A stretch of 10,753 nt of DNA from Pseudolabrys sp. (GCA_026125925.1 JAHCKF010000084.1:1-10753); one strand, 5' to 3'. Counted from the stretch's first letter, positions 1-6,326 are shown. A program made the numbers and translations. Notes: generated by a model from the sequence alone, not told the origin.

Positions 1-177
1 GTGTCGATTTAAGCATATGATTTGAATGGGAAAAGTTCAGTTTTCGGAACGCGTTCGGCGGCTCTTTCGTGCGCTGCGGGAGCCTCCTCAACAGGTTCGG
101 CGTTGTCGCGGTGTCGAGCGCCGCGACGAGGGTGCTAAAGTCGCCGCGCCATGCCGAAAACCGGAAGGATGAGGGCC

Positions 178-753
178 ATGCGATCCGCCCGTCTCGCCAT
201 AGCGACCGTCATTGTCTGCGCCGCGCTCGGAGGCGCCTGGGCGCAGGAGCAAGCGCCCCCGAAGGCGCAGGATCAGCTGCCGGTATCGCCGCCGGCGTCG
301 TCGGAGATGCCTAAGGACGGTCCCAAGGACATTGTGCCGCAGCCGGCGGGGCGCTTCAGCCTGTCGCGCGTCGAGGGCGGCTTCCTGCGCCTCGACAGCG
401 TCACCGGGCATATGAGTTTCTGCAGCCCGCACACGGTGGGCTGGGCTTGCGAGACCGTACCTGAAGACCGCGCCGCGCTCGACGCCGAGATCGCCAGGCT
501 GCAACGGGAACTCGGCAAGCTGAAGGACGAAATCGCCAAGGCGCAGTTGCCGCCGGAGCCGCCGCGGCCGCCGGGCGATATCCCGCCGCAAGCCGGTCAG
601 GAGCAGAACCAGCCGCAGGCTGACGGTGATGGCAAGCTTCGATTCCCGAGCCGCGAGGAGATGGAGCGCGCGCGGGCGGCGCTGGAACGGGCCTGGCAGC
701 ACCTCGTCGAGGTGATCTCCGAGTTTCAAAAAGACCTGACGAAGAAGAACTAG
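178..753 (+). CDS. Predicted exported coiled-coil protein, unknown function
   Basis: This encodes about 191 residues of unknown function. The chosen ATG follows GGAAGG (163-168) at a 9-base spacing; ATGs at 151 and 169 are possible but poorly placed. The first ~22 residues form a typical signal peptide (MRSARLAI, a hydrophobic core, then GAWA before Gln), so the product is probably periplasmic. A Pro/Gln-rich stretch follows. A compact segment at about residues 60-92 (RVEGGFLRLD, then TG, then Cys82 and Cys91 around a GW) looks conserved and could hold a disulfide. Residues ~95-120 form a charged coiled coil (RAALDAEIARLQ...), then another proline-rich linker and a C-terminal amphipathic helix. 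I recall similar conserved hypothetical proteins in Rhizobiales but cannot name a family. The 14-base gap to the next gene suggests co-transcription. The antisense reading frame over it has no such features. Confidence 0.8.
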   Translation: MRSARLAIATVIVCAALGGAWAQEQAPPKAQDQLPVSPPASSEMPKDGPKDIVPQPAGRFSLSRVEGGFLRLDSVTGHMSFCSPHTVGWACETVPEDRAALDAEIARLQRELGKLKDEIAKAQLPPEPPRPPGDIPPQAGQEQNQPQADGDGKLRFPSREEMERARAALERAWQHLVEVISEFQKDLTKKN

Positions 754-767
754 GCTCGACCTCTCCC

Positions 768-1229
768 ATGGCCGCCCATCTGTCGCCGTTCAGCGAAACT
801 CCGACGCAGACCATCGTCACCGCAACCTTGCGCCTCGACACGCGCGGCATCGGTTTCACCGAGATCACCGGCGAGGCGCGCGACTTCATCGACAGGGCCA
901 AAGCCGGCGAGGGCATCTTTCTCGCCTTCCTGCGCCATACCTCGGCGTCGCTGACCATCCAGGAAAACGCCGATCCGGACGTGCAGTCCGATCTGACATC
1001 GGCGCTGGAGCGGCTGGCGCCGGAGGCGGCGCCGTGGGTCCACACGATCGAAGGCCCCGACGACATGCCGGCGCATGTGAAGGCGATGCTCAACGGCGTG
1101 TCGCTGCATATTCCGGTCAGGGAGGGCGCCCTGACGCTCGGCACCTGGCAGGGCCTCTACCTGGTCGAACACCGCCGCGCGCCGCATAGCCGCGAGGTGA
1201 TCTTCCAGTTCATCGGCAGCCGGCGCTGA
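768..1229 (+). CDS. yjbQ: YjbQ/UPF0047 family protein
   Basis: This 153-residue protein belongs to the YjbQ (UPF0047) family, small cytoplasmic proteins of about 135-150 residues. The family hallmarks are clear: HTSASLTIQENADPDV at about residues 57-72, then GPDDMPAHVKAML, then LTLGTWQGLYLVEH near the C-terminus. The family's conserved histidines are present. The E. coli member was reported to complement a thiamine-phosphate synthase defect, and some databases call the family secondary thiamine-phosphate synthase; its physiological role remains unclear. The ATG at 768 has no clear ribosome-binding site, so translation may be coupled to the gene ending 14 bases upstream. The N-terminus is about ten residues longer than in typical members, but no better start is visible. 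The gene ends 7 bases before the convergent membrane-protein gene, with no obvious terminator between. Confidence 0.93.
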   Translation: MAAHLSPFSETPTQTIVTATLRLDTRGIGFTEITGEARDFIDRAKAGEGIFLAFLRHTSASLTIQENADPDVQSDLTSALERLAPEAAPWVHTIEGPDDMPAHVKAMLNGVSLHIPVREGALTLGTWQGLYLVEHRRAPHSREVIFQFIGSRR

Positions 1230-1236
1230 CGGCGGC

Positions 1237-1599
1237 TCAGGCGACTGAGGTGATGAGCGCCGAACTGTAGAGCAGCCCGGCAATGCCGGCTGCCGTCTTG
1301 GCGAAACGCAGCATCATGGTTTCGAGCTCGGCGCGCGCCCAGATCAGCCCGTCATGGCCCTGCGGCTTCTCGTCTTCGTCGAGGGCGCTCCAGGCCTCGG
1401 AGCGCTGGAAACGCTGTTCGGTCAGAAGCGCAACGCGCAGCAGCAGCAGGATGGCAAAGAGCAACATCATGGTGCCGCCGGCATCGAAGGCGATCGGCAA
1501 GGAGAAGCTGAAAGCCATCATCAGGAGAGCGGCGGCCAGGCCGAAAAAGCCGGCGTCGCGGAACAGGGTGAAATAAGCAAAGCGCGCAAAGCGGATCAT
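1237..1599 (-). CDS. Small integral membrane protein, unknown function
   Basis: This encodes 120 residues and I recognise no named family. Two hydrophobic segments near the N-terminus (about residues 17-37 and 42-58, the second rich in Leu: LLFAILLLLRVALL) are predicted to cross the membrane. A polar central stretch follows (about 60-88, with SALDEDEKPQGHDG). A third hydrophobic segment lies at about 98-118 (TAAGIAGLLYSSALI). The start has a plausible GAGAGGA Shine-Dalgarno on the minus strand just upstream. The gene converges tail to tail with yjbQ and its 5' side faces the unrelated gene at 1892, so it appears to be monocistronic. Coding status rests on the sensible membrane topology and the ribosome-binding site; the overlapping + strand frames are low-complexity shadows. 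Confidence 0.7.
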   Translation of the reverse strand: MIRFARFAYFTLFRDAGFFGLAAALLMMAFSFSLPIAFDAGGTMMLLFAILLLLRVALLTEQRFQRSEAWSALDEDEKPQGHDGLIWARAELETMMLRFAKTAAGIAGLLYSSALITSVA

Positions 1600-1891
1600 C
1601 CGCGGGTCCTCTCAGTAAGCCCCCTTCTTTCGACCTTCCGTCCCCGGCTTTAATTCTCAGCAAAAGCCGTGCCAGATGCTGTTTGTAAATCCGTCAAGTG
1701 CGGCGCCTGGCGCATCGGCCAAACACCGCGGCCTCGCGTTTTGTTCCGGCACAAGACTGCCCCGGCGCCGCTGACGGCTCCGGGCATGCTTCCGGCGTCC
1801 GGGCAAAGTGGGGGCCGCCCTTGTGGCGGCAAAATGGCCGTAAGAACAAAAACATATTGATCGGATGCGGCCGCCATGGTCCGCTTCCGCC
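1600..1891. other. Divergent intergenic region
   Basis: About 290 bases lie between the divergent starts of the small membrane protein and the helical protein. No convincing gene is visible; the several short frames here look like high-GC shadows. It must hold promoters for both neighbours. A 6-bp hairpin (GCCGCC at 1814-1819, loop CTTGT, GGCGGC at 1825-1830) precedes a short A-rich tract (1840-1857) that could contain a promoter for the rightward gene, but no clear -35/-10 pair could be assigned. Confidence 0.45.
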
Positions 1892-2572
1892 ATGGCGATG
1901 CTCACGCGACTGCTCGAAAATGCCGGCGAATACGCAAAGATGCTGCCGGCTTTGCTGCTTCGGAAGCGCGATCGGGCTCCGATCGACAGCACGGCGGCGC
2001 TGGCCGAGTTCGTGGCCACCCGCGCTGCCTTCCATGCGCAGAAGACCCTCTACAGCTACGTCAAAGCGCGCATGGGTATTCGCTATCCGGCCATGTTCGA
2101 GGATGCCAACATCATCGCATCGCTGAACATTGCGAAAATGAACGTTTTCGCGGCCTGTCTTTCGGATCTGACGCTTTATGCCGTTGCGCATGCCACCCAT
2201 GAAAAGGCGATCGGCAACGAGGACCGTGCGGCGCTGGCGCTACGAATTTACCGTGAGGGCATCGGCACGAACGCCGGGGAGGCGCCGCCCGAATTTTCCG
2301 CCGATGACGCGGTCGCCGCCTTCGCGCAAAGGCTGGAGGGTCTCGATTGGCGAGCCGCTCTCAAGCCGGAGAATTTTACCGAAAGCCCCCAGGCCGTGCT
2401 GCGCTGGGCGCCGATCGCCGATCGGCTCAAGCGCTATGACCGCGAGATCGTGACCAATTCGGCGATGTTCGCCTGGAACGACATTCGCGAGCAGTTCGGC
2501 AAGCGCATCGACGCAGCCGCCGTCAGCGCCGACCTGCGCGGCCAGATCGCGGGCGGTGGGCCGCGACCCTAA
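1892..2572 (+). CDS. Helical protein of unknown function
   Basis: This encodes about 226 residues that I cannot assign to a family with confidence. It is mostly alpha-helical and soluble by appearance. It begins MAMLTRLLENAGEY and contains an aromatic, basic segment (YSYVKARMGIRYPAMFED), a hydrophobic helix around residues 70-92 (NVFAACLSDLTLYAVAHAT) and a polar C-terminal half with many Trp, Arg and Glu residues. Start choice is uncertain: ATGs at 1865, 1892 and 1898 are all in frame and none has a strong ribosome-binding site. I chose 1892 because the nearby A-rich stretch (1840-1857) would leave the 1865 ATG with almost no leader. The stop TAA (2570-2572) overlaps the stop codon of the convergent YggT-like gene. 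Coding status is supported by protein-like composition over the whole frame. Confidence 0.75.
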   Translation: MAMLTRLLENAGEYAKMLPALLLRKRDRAPIDSTAALAEFVATRAAFHAQKTLYSYVKARMGIRYPAMFEDANIIASLNIAKMNVFAACLSDLTLYAVAHATHEKAIGNEDRAALALRIYREGIGTNAGEAPPEFSADDAVAAFAQRLEGLDWRAALKPENFTESPQAVLRWAPIADRLKRYDREIVTNSAMFAWNDIREQFGKRIDAAAVSADLRGQIAGGGPRP

Positions 2573-2949
2573 TTGAGATAGTGATAGATCAGCGCCGCGA
2601 TCTCGCCTTCGAGCGGGAACGACAGCATGCCCAGGACGGAATAACCGAGCAGCCAGGGCATCAAATAGAAGCGGATCATGAAGAAGAACCAGGCCACATA
2701 AAGCGGCACCAGCGGGTCGAGCAGGAAGCTCGGCGTGATCGGTGAGAACAGCCTGATCAGCGGATTGGTCGACCTGACAAAGAACTTCATGAAGAAGAAA
2801 TCGGAATTCTCCGGTAGAAAAAAACTCATCGCCGTGCGGCCGATCAGTGTCCACATGACGATGCCGAGCACGTAATCGATGATTACGACCCAGATCGGAA
2901 GACTGGAGATGGGTACGGTCGAAATCGTGTCCATGTGCACTTCTACCAT
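2569..2949 (-). CDS. YggT-like small membrane protein
   Basis: This 126-residue integral membrane protein has about three hydrophobic segments (roughly residues 18-40, 78-97 and 98-113). The pattern is a first membrane segment ending in RTAMSFFLPE, a loop with NPLIRLFSPITP, then DPLVPLYVAWFFFMIRF. It resembles the YggT family, in which a conserved NP-(hydrophobic)-R-P loop separates two membrane helices; the assignment is by eye and tentative. YggT proteins have been linked loosely to osmotic or cation homeostasis and cell-division clusters. The ATG at 2949 gives the longest form; an in-frame ATG at 2934 is an alternative, and neither has a strong ribosome-binding site. The gene lies 58 bases downstream of the symporter on the same strand but is separated from it by a strong hairpin. 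Its stop codon overlaps that of the convergent gene. Confidence 0.72.
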   Translation of the reverse strand: MVEVHMDTISTVPISSLPIWVVIIDYVLGIVMWTLIGRTAMSFFLPENSDFFFMKFFVRSTNPLIRLFSPITPSFLLDPLVPLYVAWFFFMIRFYLMPWLLGYSVLGMLSFPLEGEIAALIYHYLN

Positions 2950-2962
2950 TCCGGCAAGAGAA

Positions 2963-2986
2963 GGGGGCGGGCTTTCACCCGCCCCC
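2963..2986 (-). terminator. Hairpin terminator after the symporter gene
   Basis: A perfect 9-bp G+C-only stem (GGGGGCGGG at 2963-2971, CCCGCCCCC at 2978-2986) closes a 6-base loop, 21 bases past the symporter stop on the minus strand. The following minus-strand bases are TTCTCTTG, a weak U-rich tail. It probably ends transcription of the DUF4212-symporter operon, perhaps incompletely, because the next gene starts 13 bases later. Confidence 0.75.
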
Positions 2987-3007
2987 TGTTAGTTCTTAAG
3001 CACAACC

Positions 3008-4822
3008 TTAGTGCGAGGCTTCGAGGATGGTGCCGCCCGTCGGGATACGGGTATCGTCCACCATCTTCTGGATGTCCGCGCTCGGCGCCGGGGTCATGAG
3101 GCTGACGAGCACCATCGACACCAGGCTGGCCGGCATGCCGATCATGCCGAAGCGCAGGCCATCGATGCCCCACCACGGGGCGCCGCCATTCTGCACGTAG
3201 TACAGGTAGGCGGAGCCGGCGACGAAGCCGACGATCATGCCGGCGATCGCACCTTGGCGGTTGGCCCGTTTCCACCACACGCCAAGGACGAGCGGGAAGA
3301 ACAGACCGGAGCACGCGAAGCAGAACGCCCACGCCACCGCACCCAGGATGCCGGTGATGTGCAAGCTGGCGATGAACGCTGCCAGCACGCCGATGATCAC
3401 CAAGAGGACGCGGGCCACGATGAGACGCAACCTCACGTCCGCCTTCGGGTCGATCATCTTGTAGTACAGGTCGTGGCTGAGCGCGTTGGCGATCGCCAGG
3501 ATCAGACCGTCCGCCGTCGACATGGCGGCGGCAAGACCGCCGGCAGCGACGAGGCCGGAGATGACATAAGGCAGACCGGCGATTTCAGGCGTAGCCAGAA
3601 CGACGACGTCCGGACGCATGAAGAACTCGTTGATCTGCAGGATGCCGTCTTTGTTGCTGTCCGAGATCGCCACCATGCCGACGCTCGCCCAGTTCTTGAT
3701 CCAGGCGAGGTTCGCCACTTCCGCGAACGGCTTGCCGATAATGGCCGTCGGGAGGTTCGGATCGAGGAGCTGGAGCTTGGTCAGCGTGGCAAGGCAGGGC
3801 GCCGAGAAGTACAGCAGGAAGATGAAGAACAGCGACCATGCCACCGATTTACGCGCCGACCGGACGGACGGCGTCGTGAAGTAGCGCATCAGGATGTGCG
3901 GAAGCGACGCGGTGCCGGCCATCATGCAGAGGGCGAGCGTCGCGAACTTCCAGCTTTCCAGCGGCGCTCCCGTAGCCATTTGCGGCACGGTGAGGATGGA
4001 GCGGCCGGCAAAGGTCTCCGTTGCCTTGGTGCCGAGCTTCACGAGCGGCTCGAGTTCCTGAATGCGCAGGATCGCTTCGCCATACGAGAAGTGCGGGATG
4101 ATGCCGAAGCCCTGACGGTTCGACATCCAGATGATCGGCACCAGGTAGGCGATGATCAGCACGATGTACTGCGCCACCTGGGTCCAGGTCACCGCCCGCA
4201 TGCCGCCCAGCATCGAGCACATCAGGATGGCCGCGAGGCCGAACCAGACGCCCGTTTCATAGCTGATGTTCAGCGCGCGCGCCGCGATGGTACCCGACGC
4301 GTCGATCTGCGCCGTCACGTAGGTGAAGGATGCGACGACGAGAATGATCACCGCGCAAAGCCGGGCGAAATTGCCGCCGTAGCGGGTGCCGATGAAATCC
4401 GGCACGGTGTAGCAGCCGAACTTGCGCAGATACGGCGCCATCAGCGCGTTGACGAGCACATAGCCGCCGGTCCAGCCGACGATGAAGGCCATGTAACCGT
4501 AACCGCCGAAATAGATGCCGCCGGCAAGCGCGACGAACGAGGCGCCCGACATCCAGTCGGCCGCCGTCGCCATGCCGTTGTACACCGCAGGCACTTCGCG
4601 TCCGGCCACGTAATAGGCGCCCAGCTCCATGGTACGCGAGAGCCAGCCGATCAAGGCGTAGATGCAGATCGTAAAGGCGACAAAAAGAACGCCGATCGTG
4701 GCGGCGCTGACACCCATCTTGTCGAGGATCGCCATCAGGGCGATGAAGATGATGAAACCGCCGGTGTAGAGGCCGTAAACCTTGGGAAGGTTATCGACCA
4801 ATCTTCCTTGCAAACGAAACAT
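3008..4822 (-). CDS. Sodium/solute symporter, VC_2705-like (SSS/SLC5 family)
   Basis: This 604-residue polytopic inner-membrane transporter has about 13 predicted helices and belongs to the sodium:solute symporter family. It fits the VC_2705-like branch that pairs with a DUF4212 small subunit; members are often annotated as acetate or monocarboxylate permeases, but the substrate cannot be read from sequence. Early hallmarks are ATAADWMSGASFVALAGG and YTVPDFIGTRYGG. The segment GGLAAAMSTADGL carries Ser435-Thr436 where family members form the second sodium site. Residues 388-399 (DSNKDGILQINE) match the EF-hand calcium-loop pattern, in a loop ahead of that helix. GGAAGG lies 9 bases before the ATG, and the small-subunit gene stops 18 bases upstream, so the two are probably translated together. 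A hairpin terminator follows the stop. Confidence 0.95.
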   Translation of the reverse strand: MFRLQGRLVDNLPKVYGLYTGGFIIFIALMAILDKMGVSAATIGVLFVAFTICIYALIGWLSRTMELGAYYVAGREVPAVYNGMATAADWMSGASFVALAGGIYFGGYGYMAFIVGWTGGYVLVNALMAPYLRKFGCYTVPDFIGTRYGGNFARLCAVIILVVASFTYVTAQIDASGTIAARALNISYETGVWFGLAAILMCSMLGGMRAVTWTQVAQYIVLIIAYLVPIIWMSNRQGFGIIPHFSYGEAILRIQELEPLVKLGTKATETFAGRSILTVPQMATGAPLESWKFATLALCMMAGTASLPHILMRYFTTPSVRSARKSVAWSLFFIFLLYFSAPCLATLTKLQLLDPNLPTAIIGKPFAEVANLAWIKNWASVGMVAISDSNKDGILQINEFFMRPDVVVLATPEIAGLPYVISGLVAAGGLAAAMSTADGLILAIANALSHDLYYKMIDPKADVRLRLIVARVLLVIIGVLAAFIASLHITGILGAVAWAFCFACSGLFFPLVLGVWWKRANRQGAIAGMIVGFVAGSAYLYYVQNGGAPWWGIDGLRFGMIGMPASLVSMVLVSLMTPAPSADIQKMVDDTRIPTGGTILEASH

Positions 4823-4840
4823 GTTCGATGCCCTTCCTGT

Positions 4841-5110
4841 TTATTGGTCTTCGTGGAAACCGAATTCGTCGTCGATTTTGTCCTGGAACCAGTTCTGGAC
4901 GAAAATCATGACCACGAATGCGATCAACGAACCTTGGGCGATGAAGTAGAATCCGAGCGGAAAGCCCATGAACGTGTAGGCGTTGAGCGCCTTCGTGTAC
5001 CAGGGCAGAACGAATGCGAACACGAACCACAAGCCCAGGATGACGAACGTCAGATTCCTGGTCTTGGACCAATGTCCCTCAATGCGGTCGGCTTCGTTAT
5101 TGGGTGCCAT
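4841..5110 (-). CDS. DUF4212 symporter small subunit
   Basis: This 89-residue protein matches the DUF4212 family, the putative small subunit of VC_2705-type sodium/solute symporters. Two membrane helices are visible: about residues 20-40 (NLTFVILGLWFVFAFVLPW) and 50-72 (FPLGFYFIAQGSLIAFVVMI). Between them is the family's typical WYTKALN segment, and the C-terminal VQNWFQDKIDDEF is also typical. The N-terminus is short and cytoplasmic-looking. Its function is presumably to assemble with or stabilise the large subunit encoded 18 bases downstream; direct evidence in the family is sparse as far as I know. The start is well supported by AAGGGGAG (5117-5124 on the + coordinate) six bases before the ATG. 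A 9-bp hairpin sits in the leader just upstream of this site. Confidence 0.95.
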   Translation of the reverse strand: MAPNNEADRIEGHWSKTRNLTFVILGLWFVFAFVLPWYTKALNAYTFMGFPLGFYFIAQGSLIAFVVMIFVQNWFQDKIDDEFGFHEDQ

Positions 5111-5116
5111 TGTTGT

Positions 5117-5124
5117 CTCCCCTT
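5117..5124 (-). promoter_or_regulatory. Ribosome-binding site of the DUF4212 gene
   Basis: On the minus strand AAGGGGAG lies 6 bases before the ATG at 5110. It lies 3 bases below a stable leader hairpin (5128-5149), so access to it could be affected by leader folding. Confidence 0.75.
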
Positions 5125-5127
5125 TCT

Positions 5128-5149
5128 GATGGCTCCGGACGGAGCCATC
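5128..5149 (-). promoter_or_regulatory. Leader hairpin of the symporter operon
   Basis: GATGGCTCC (5128-5136) and GGAGCCATC (5141-5149) form a perfect 9-bp stem with a 4-base loop. It is 17 bases upstream of the DUF4212 start codon and just outside the ribosome-binding site. It could stabilise the mRNA 5' end, modulate translation, or serve as a DNA operator. Confidence 0.5.
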
Positions 5150-5163
5150 GTTTGTTGCGTCTC

Positions 5164-5191
5164 GTCACGGCACGCACTTTGAGCCCGTGAC
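5164..5191. promoter_or_regulatory. Inverted repeat, possible operator
   Basis: GTCACGG (5164-5170) and CCGTGAC (5185-5191) are perfect 7-base arms with a 14-base spacer, giving a 21-base centre-to-centre distance (two helical turns). This spacing suits a dimeric DNA-binding protein. It lies 54-81 bases upstream of the DUF4212 start codon. Confidence 0.35.
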
Positions 5192-5506
5192 TTCTCAAGC
5201 TACGAGCCCGCTGGCGGCGAGGCCGGTTTTGGCGCTGGGGATGTACTTAGATTAGGATTGGCGTCCCCCCGGCCGCCGCACGGCGCCCGGTCTTGCTGCC
5301 GGGTCGCTCTAGATAACGAAATCGTAACATTTCCTTGAGCAGCAACATTATAGACTTTGGGATTAGACGACCCCCGAAAGCACTGCTTTTCCAACGGAAA
5401 TCTCGGTTGTGCAAAGTCAAAGTCTTGCCGCGCTGCGGCATCGAGCTTTTGCTGCGGTGCACGATAATCGCTCCCCAGCCCTCATCGCGGCGTTCCCACC
5501 CGGGAG

Positions 5507-5521
5507 CGACTAAGTTAGTCG
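5507..5521. promoter_or_regulatory. 15-bp palindrome, possible operator
   Basis: CGACTAA-G-TTAGTCG is a perfect palindrome with 7-base arms around one central base, about 120 bases before the response-regulator start. The TA-containing core stands out in G+C-rich surroundings. NarL/LuxR-type regulators often bind such sites, so it is a candidate for autoregulation or operon control. Confidence 0.4.
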
Positions 5522-5627
5522 TAGTACTGTGTCGCAGGGCACGAACGCGATTGCGATCGCCGGCGAGCGGTGCAATGTCGCTGTTGCTGGGGCACGGCGC
5601 TGGCGCCGATCACTATCGAGACAAGTC

Positions 5628-5633
5628 GAAGGA
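5628..5633 (+). promoter_or_regulatory. Ribosome-binding site selecting a TTG start
   Basis: GAAGGA ends 8 bases before TTG at 5642. No ATG in frame lies near the expected N-terminus of the receiver domain, so this site decides the start of the response regulator. Confidence 0.65.
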
Positions 5634-5641
5634 AACGCGCG

Positions 5642-6319
5642 TTGAATGCTGATGTGCAATATCGGCTGTTGATTGCCGACGACCACCCGCTGTTCCGCGG
5701 CGCGCTGCGCGAGGCGGTGGTCGGTCTTCTGGAAGGGGCCGATATTCAGGAGGCCGGAACGTTCGACGACGTGGTTTCGCTGCTCGACAAGGGCGGCGAC
5801 ACCGACCTCGTGATGCTCGACCTCAGCATGCCCGGGGCGCGCGGCTTCTCCGGTCTGATGTATATCCGTGCCCAGTACCCGGCCGTGCCGGTGATCGTGG
5901 TGTCGGCCAATGACGATCCGGCGGCGATCCGCCGCTGCATGGAGCTCGGCGCCTCCGGCTTCATCCCCAAGACCTTGTCGGTCGAGGACATGCGCACGGC
6001 CATTTCCGGCATCCTCAAGGGGGGCGTCTGGACGCCGCACGACGTCGATCTGTCCGCCGGCTCGGATGCCGAGACCGCAGCACTGATGGCGCGCATGGCG
6101 ACACTGACGCCGCAGCAGGTCCGCGTCCTGATGATGCTGTCGGAAGGGCTGCTCAACAAGCAGATCGCCTATCAGCTTGGTGTTTCTGAAGCGACGGTGA
6201 AGGCGCATGTCTCGGCGATCCTGCAGAAGCTCGGCGTCGAAAGCCGCACCCAGGCGGTGATCGCCGCCGCCAAGATCGAATCGGGCCAGTGGTCGCAGGG
6301 TGCCGGGCTCGAGGGGTGA
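5642..6319 (+). CDS. NarL/LuxR-family response regulator (CrbR-like)
   Basis: This encodes about 225 residues: an N-terminal receiver domain (about 7-125) and a C-terminal LuxR-type helix-turn-helix (about 152-212). Receiver residues are intact: acidic pair Asp13-Asp14 (LLIADDHPLFRGAL), phosphoacceptor Asp60 (VMLDLSMPG), Ser88 and Lys110 (FIPKTLS). The output domain shows LTPQQVRVL, NKQIAYQLGVSEATVKAHV and LGVESRTQAV. The start is read as TTG at 5642 behind GAAGGA; GTG at 5570 would add 24 residues that do not belong to the fold, and GTG at 5654 is a shorter option. It lies between the divergent symporter operon and the convergent SSS-fused kinase, the arrangement expected of a CrbR/ErdR-type partner. 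Assignment to the response-regulator family is firm; the CrbR identity is inferred from context. Confidence 0.93.
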   Translation: MNADVQYRLLIADDHPLFRGALREAVVGLLEGADIQEAGTFDDVVSLLDKGGDTDLVMLDLSMPGARGFSGLMYIRAQYPAVPVIVVSANDDPAAIRRCMELGASGFIPKTLSVEDMRTAISGILKGGVWTPHDVDLSAGSDAETAALMARMATLTPQQVRVLMMLSEGLLNKQIAYQLGVSEATVKAHVSAILQKLGVESRTQAVIAAAKIESGQWSQGAGLEG

Positions 6320-6326
6320 TGCTTCT

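Larger units (their letters stand above)
5111..5641. other. Long divergent regulatory region
   Basis: About 530 bases separate the symporter operon (minus) from the response regulator (plus). I see no gene: the short frames here have shadow-like composition. It holds the leader hairpin (5128-5149), an inverted repeat GTCACGG/CCGTGAC (5164-5191), a relatively A+T-rich core (about 5310-5420) and a 15-bp palindrome (5507-5521). Smaller symmetries are GAAAT-N6-ATTTC (5318-5333) and TTTCC-AAC-GGAAA (5388-5400). A perfect minus-strand TATAAT lies at 5347-5352 but no good -35 precedes it. Both promoters must lie here; exact start sites cannot be assigned. Confidence 0.6.

Noticed and set aside
88..729. 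A 213-residue frame antisense to the exported protein gene
   Set aside because: The + strand frame has a signal peptide, a ribosome-binding site and a coiled coil; the antisense product is Arg/Leu-rich shadow sequence.
1843..1857. LexA/SOS-box-like GAACAAAAACATATT
   Set aside because: The alphaproteobacterial box needs a second GAAC or GTTC after 7 bases. The second half is absent, and the downstream gene has no recognised DNA-repair function.
3011..5182. A 723-residue open frame antisense to the whole symporter operon
   Set aside because: Its product is dominated by Arg, Asp, His, Glu and Gly with no domain or hydrophobic core. It mirrors G+C-rich codon use of the clearly recognised symporter genes.
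5347..5352. Perfect TATAAT on the minus strand as the symporter promoter
   Set aside because: No recognisable -35 lies at 16-18 bases, and it would give a leader of over 220 bases; not called as a promoter.
5335..5652. A 105-residue frame in the divergent region
   Set aside because: Its composition is irregular, it has no ribosome-binding site, it overlaps the regulator start, and it resembles no family I know.
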